The position numbers were made by a program, and so were the translations under genes. A stretch of DNA of 64,000 nt from positions 124,001-188,000 of the forward strand of contig NZ_FXYY01000004.1 of the NCBI RefSeq assembly GCF_900169165.1. The letters are read 5' to 3'. The stretch comes from Brevibacterium linens ATCC 9172 (GTDB taxonomy: Bacteria > Actinomycetota > Actinomycetes > Actinomycetales > Brevibacteriaceae). Within the stretch, counting starts at the first letter, position 1. Every line of letters begins with the position of its first letter. This document shows positions 61,964 through 64,000 of the stretch, one piece after another. The notes below the pieces were generated by a model, which saw only the letters and a program-made list of their open reading frames with translations, ran no database searches and was not told the origin of the DNA.

Positions 61964-63058
61964 TCACTTCACGCCGGCATCGGCACAGAGCTTCTCCACC
62001 TTGCTCGTGCAGATATCAGAGGCCTTGATCTGGTCGCCGACGATGTCCTTGATGTTGTCCTTGGTCACGACCTTGGCCTCGACGAAGTCCGTCGGGGTGT
62101 CTTTGTAGGTCGTGCTCGCTTCGACGTCCTCGCCCGCAGCCAGAGCCACAGCGGCCTTGGCGGCGAACTCCGCCTGCGGTGGGATCGACTTGTAGATCGT
62201 GGCGAACTGATCACCCTTGAGGATGTTCTGCAGACCGTCGACCTCAGCGTCCTGGCCGGTCACCACGGTTTCGACCTTGGCCTTCTTCGTCGCGGCGATG
62301 ACGCCGCCGGCGGTGCCGTCGTTGGCCGCGTAGATGGCGATCGGCTTCTCACCGTCGCCCTGCAGCTGGCCTTCGACCCACTGGCGGGCGTCGTCGGGGT
62401 TCCAGTCGAGGGTGTCATGGCTGGCGGCGATATCGACGCCGGCACCTTTGAGAGTCTCTTCGGCACCGGCCTTGAAGTCCGCGGCGTTCGGGTCTTTCGG
62501 GTCACCGTTGACCATCCACACCGGGCCCGATTTCGGGTCGACTCCGGCCTCCTTGAGCCCGTCGAGCACGGCCTGGCCTTGGAGGTTGCCGATCTTCTTG
62601 TTATCGAACGAGGTGTAGTAGTCCGCGCCCTCGAAGAAACGGTCGTAGGAGATGACCGGGATCTTCTTCGCTTCTGCCTTCGACAGCGCCGATGCCACCG
62701 CTGAGGCATCGACTGGGTCGAGCACGATGGCATCGACACCTTCGGTCACTGCGGCTTCGAACTGCTGTTGCTGCTGGGTCGCATCCTGATTGGCGTTGCG
62801 GTATTCGACCTTCGCATCCGGATTGGCCTCTTTGAGGTACTTCTCGAAGTTCGGTTTGTCGAGCGACTCGTATCTGGTGGTCTTCGACTCGGGCAGCAGC
62901 AGTGCGATCGTGACGTCTCCGTCGCCGCCGGATCCGCTGTCCGCCTCGTCGTTTCCCTGCCCTTTCTGATTGCCGCAGCCGCTGAGTGCAAGAGCACCGA
63001 TCGCGACCGAGGCGCCGAAGAGCGCCAGCTTCTTGTGGGACTTAAGGTTGTGCCTCAT
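61964..63058 (-). CDS. Sugar ABC transporter substrate-binding lipoprotein (XylF type)
   Basis: Periplasmic-binding-type lipoprotein: signal with lipobox LSGC at about residues 26-29, then Gly/Asp linker and a family-4 (ribose/xylose) fold: IALLLPESKTTRYESLDKPN (about 52-71), VDAIVLDPVDASAVASAL near 108, ISYDRFFEG near 133, ANDGTAGG near 250. Closest to XylF. 364 residues. The start at 63058 has GAAAGG upstream; a second ATG six codons earlier is less well placed and lies nearer the operator. First transporter gene behind the LacI regulator. Confidence 0.93.
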   Translation of the reverse strand: MRHNLKSHKKLALFGASVAIGALALSGCGNQKGQGNDEADSGSGGDGDVTIALLLPESKTTRYESLDKPNFEKYLKEANPDAKVEYRNANQDATQQQQQFEAAVTEGVDAIVLDPVDASAVASALSKAEAKKIPVISYDRFFEGADYYTSFDNKKIGNLQGQAVLDGLKEAGVDPKSGPVWMVNGDPKDPNAADFKAGAEETLKGAGVDIAASHDTLDWNPDDARQWVEGQLQGDGEKPIAIYAANDGTAGGVIAATKKAKVETVVTGQDAEVDGLQNILKGDQFATIYKSIPPQAEFAAKAAVALAAGEDVEASTTYKDTPTDFVEAKVVTKDNIKDIVGDQIKASDICTSKVEKLCADAGVK

Positions 63059-63077
63059 TGTGAACCTTTCAATCAAT

Positions 63078-63132
63078 CTGACAACGTTGTCAGGCTGTTG
63101 AATATGATTCGCTCAACGCCGTCTGCTGTCAA
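63078..63132 (-). promoter_or_regulatory. Promoter and LacI-type operator of the xylose-type operon
   Basis: CTGACAACGTTGTCAG (63078-63093) is a perfect 16-bp palindrome with the central CG typical of LacI-family sites. On the minus strand TTGACA (63132-63127) with an AT-rich -10 near 63102-63109 would start transcription just before the palindrome, a repressing position. Confidence 0.75.
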
Positions 63133-63150
63133 CTGTTTCGACAAAAGTTT

Positions 63151-64000
63151 TCAGCGGGTGTCCGGCGGCTCTTCACCGCTGCCACGAGCGATGACGCACA
63201 GCGCGTTGTCGAAATCGGGCACGCTGTCGTCGACACGACAATGCCCCATCGTCTCCGCCGCGATCGGGCCGTTTCCCTCACCGAGGCGGCCCCCGCCGGC
63301 CCCGGCAGCGCTGGGTTCCACCCCCGCACCGCTGGGTTCCGCACCGGCCCGGAGCCTGCGGACCGCCTCGGCGGCAAAGGACTCGACGTTGCGATCGACG
63401 ACGGTGACGTCGAGGAGTTCGGCCGTGGGGAAATCGTCGATGCCCACCAGGGCCGGCCATTCGCCGAGGCGGCGGCAGGCATCGATGGCGCCCTGCGTGA
63501 GCGTGGCCGAGAGGGTGATGAGGGCACCGGGGGCGCTGCGGGAGCCGAGCCAGGCGGCGACGACGTTCTTTGCGCTGGCTTCGTCGTGGGCGTCTTCGCG
63601 CATATACGCGCGCCAGCCGACACCGCGACGGCCGGCGACGGCATCCTGGATTCCCTGCAGGCGGCGGGTGGTGATGAGGCTGGGCGATTGATCTCCGATG
63701 ACGCCGAGTGCCATGTGTCCGTGTGCGAGCAGCTGCTCGGCCGCGAGGCGTCCCGCTTCACGGTCATCACCTGCGACGATGCCGATGCCGGGACTGTCGA
63801 CCGCCGGGTCCAGGGAGACGATTCTGGTGCCTGGCGCCGAGGCGGCTCGTGCGTAGGTCTCGGCCGCCTCGGGGTGGGCGCGGATGACGATGATCCCGGT
63901 CAGATCGTTGGCGAGGCATTCGTCGAGGAAGGCTTCCTCCCGGTCGGGATCGTCACCGACGACGGTCACTACAGGGCGCAGGTCGACGGCTGCGAGTTCG
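63151..64000 (-). CDS. LacI-family transcriptional regulator, C-terminal part (partial)
   Basis: Effector-binding domain of a LacI/GalR-type repressor; the frame is open to position 64000 so the DNA-binding head is outside the window. Visible: TGIIVIRAHPEAAETYARAA, IVAGDDREAGRLAAEQLL, GHMALGVIGD and ALVGIDDFPTAELLDVTVVD, in normal order. An unusual Gly/Ala/Glu/Ser insert near the C-terminus (AGAEPSGAGVEPSAAGAGGG) overlaps a CCGAGGCGG site. Its product very likely binds the palindrome 60 bp downstream and controls the xylF-type operon. Confidence 0.9.
   Translation of the reverse strand, partial: ELAAVDLRPVVTVVGDDPDREEAFLDECLANDLTGIIVIRAHPEAAETYARAASAPGTRIVSLDPAVDSPGIGIVAGDDREAGRLAAEQLLAHGHMALGVIGDQSPSLITTRRLQGIQDAVAGRRGVGWRAYMREDAHDEASAKNVVAAWLGSRSAPGALITLSATLTQGAIDACRRLGEWPALVGIDDFPTAELLDVTVVDRNVESFAAEAVRRLRAGAEPSGAGVEPSAAGAGGGRLGEGNGPIAAETMGHCRVDDSVPDFDNALCVIARGSGEEPPDTR

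Overview
The window is high-GC actinobacterial chromosome. Codon use, the actinobacterial gene order around glmS-acpS-nnr-alr-tsaE-tsaB-rimI-tsaD and around glmM-rpsI-rplM, an LPXTG-type surface protein, a GuaB3-type IMP dehydrogenase and DUF3817/SURF1 genes all fit. A Brevibacterium-like member of the Micrococcales is my best guess; this is inference from gene content, no alignment was run. I see no prophage, IS element, CRISPR array, rRNA or tRNA. The window is mostly core metabolism with accessory genes inserted around 36-39 kb.

Layout. 0-6.5 kb: polyol/sugar ABC uptake genes (binding protein and two permeases, minus strand) divergent from a SorC-type regulator, xylulokinase and the UgpC/MsmX-type ATPase, with a palindromic operator between them. 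6.8-8.7 kb: a GCS2-type carboxylate-amine ligase and a NUDIX hydrolase. 8.7-20 kb (minus): tsaD, an SRPBCC protein, an aldo/keto reductase, rimI, tsaB, tsaE, alr, nnr, an M20 amidohydrolase, acpS and glmS; these make the tRNA t6A modification, D-Ala, repair NAD(P)HX, activate ACP and make glucosamine-6-P. 20-25 kb: coaA, an ABC exporter and glmM. 25-26 kb: rplM-rpsI. 26.3-31 kb: two overlapping paralogous multi-TM proteins with secreted phosphatase-like ectodomains. 31-36 kb: a sortase-anchored 5'-nucleotidase, truA and a LemA-like protein. 35.8-41 kb: a GT4 glycosyltransferase, an isochorismatase-fold protein, a DUF3800 gene with a structured RNA-like segment inside its 3' part, and a complete biotin ECF transporter (bioY-bioM-bioN) with a likely BioQ operator. 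41-45.5 kb: guaA, DUF3817, SURF1, guaB3. 45.6-49.5 kb: a LysR/LysE divergent pair, panB-panC. 49.7-54.9 kb: nadA-nadB-nadC-cysteine desulfurase. 55-56 kb: two small membrane proteins. 56-59.6 kb: tenA and thiM-thiE-thiD under a TPP riboswitch. 59.8-64 kb: a xylose-type ABC operon with its LacI regulator, cut by the window edge.

Cofactor supply dominates: pantothenate (panB, panC, coaA, acpS), NAD (nadABC plus cysteine desulfurase, nnr), biotin uptake and thiamine salvage lie within 40 kb. Most operons show 1-8 nt stop/start overlaps.

Sequence structure not explained by genes: (1) a 70-bp element present three times at exactly the same length with an invariant core; (2) a three-helix structured segment with a competing hairpin inside the DUF3800 gene; (3) a strongly over-represented 9-mer CCGAGGCGG on both strands, often in linkers and spacers; (4) many short tandem repeats, several of which expand low-complexity inserts or tails in housekeeping enzymes.
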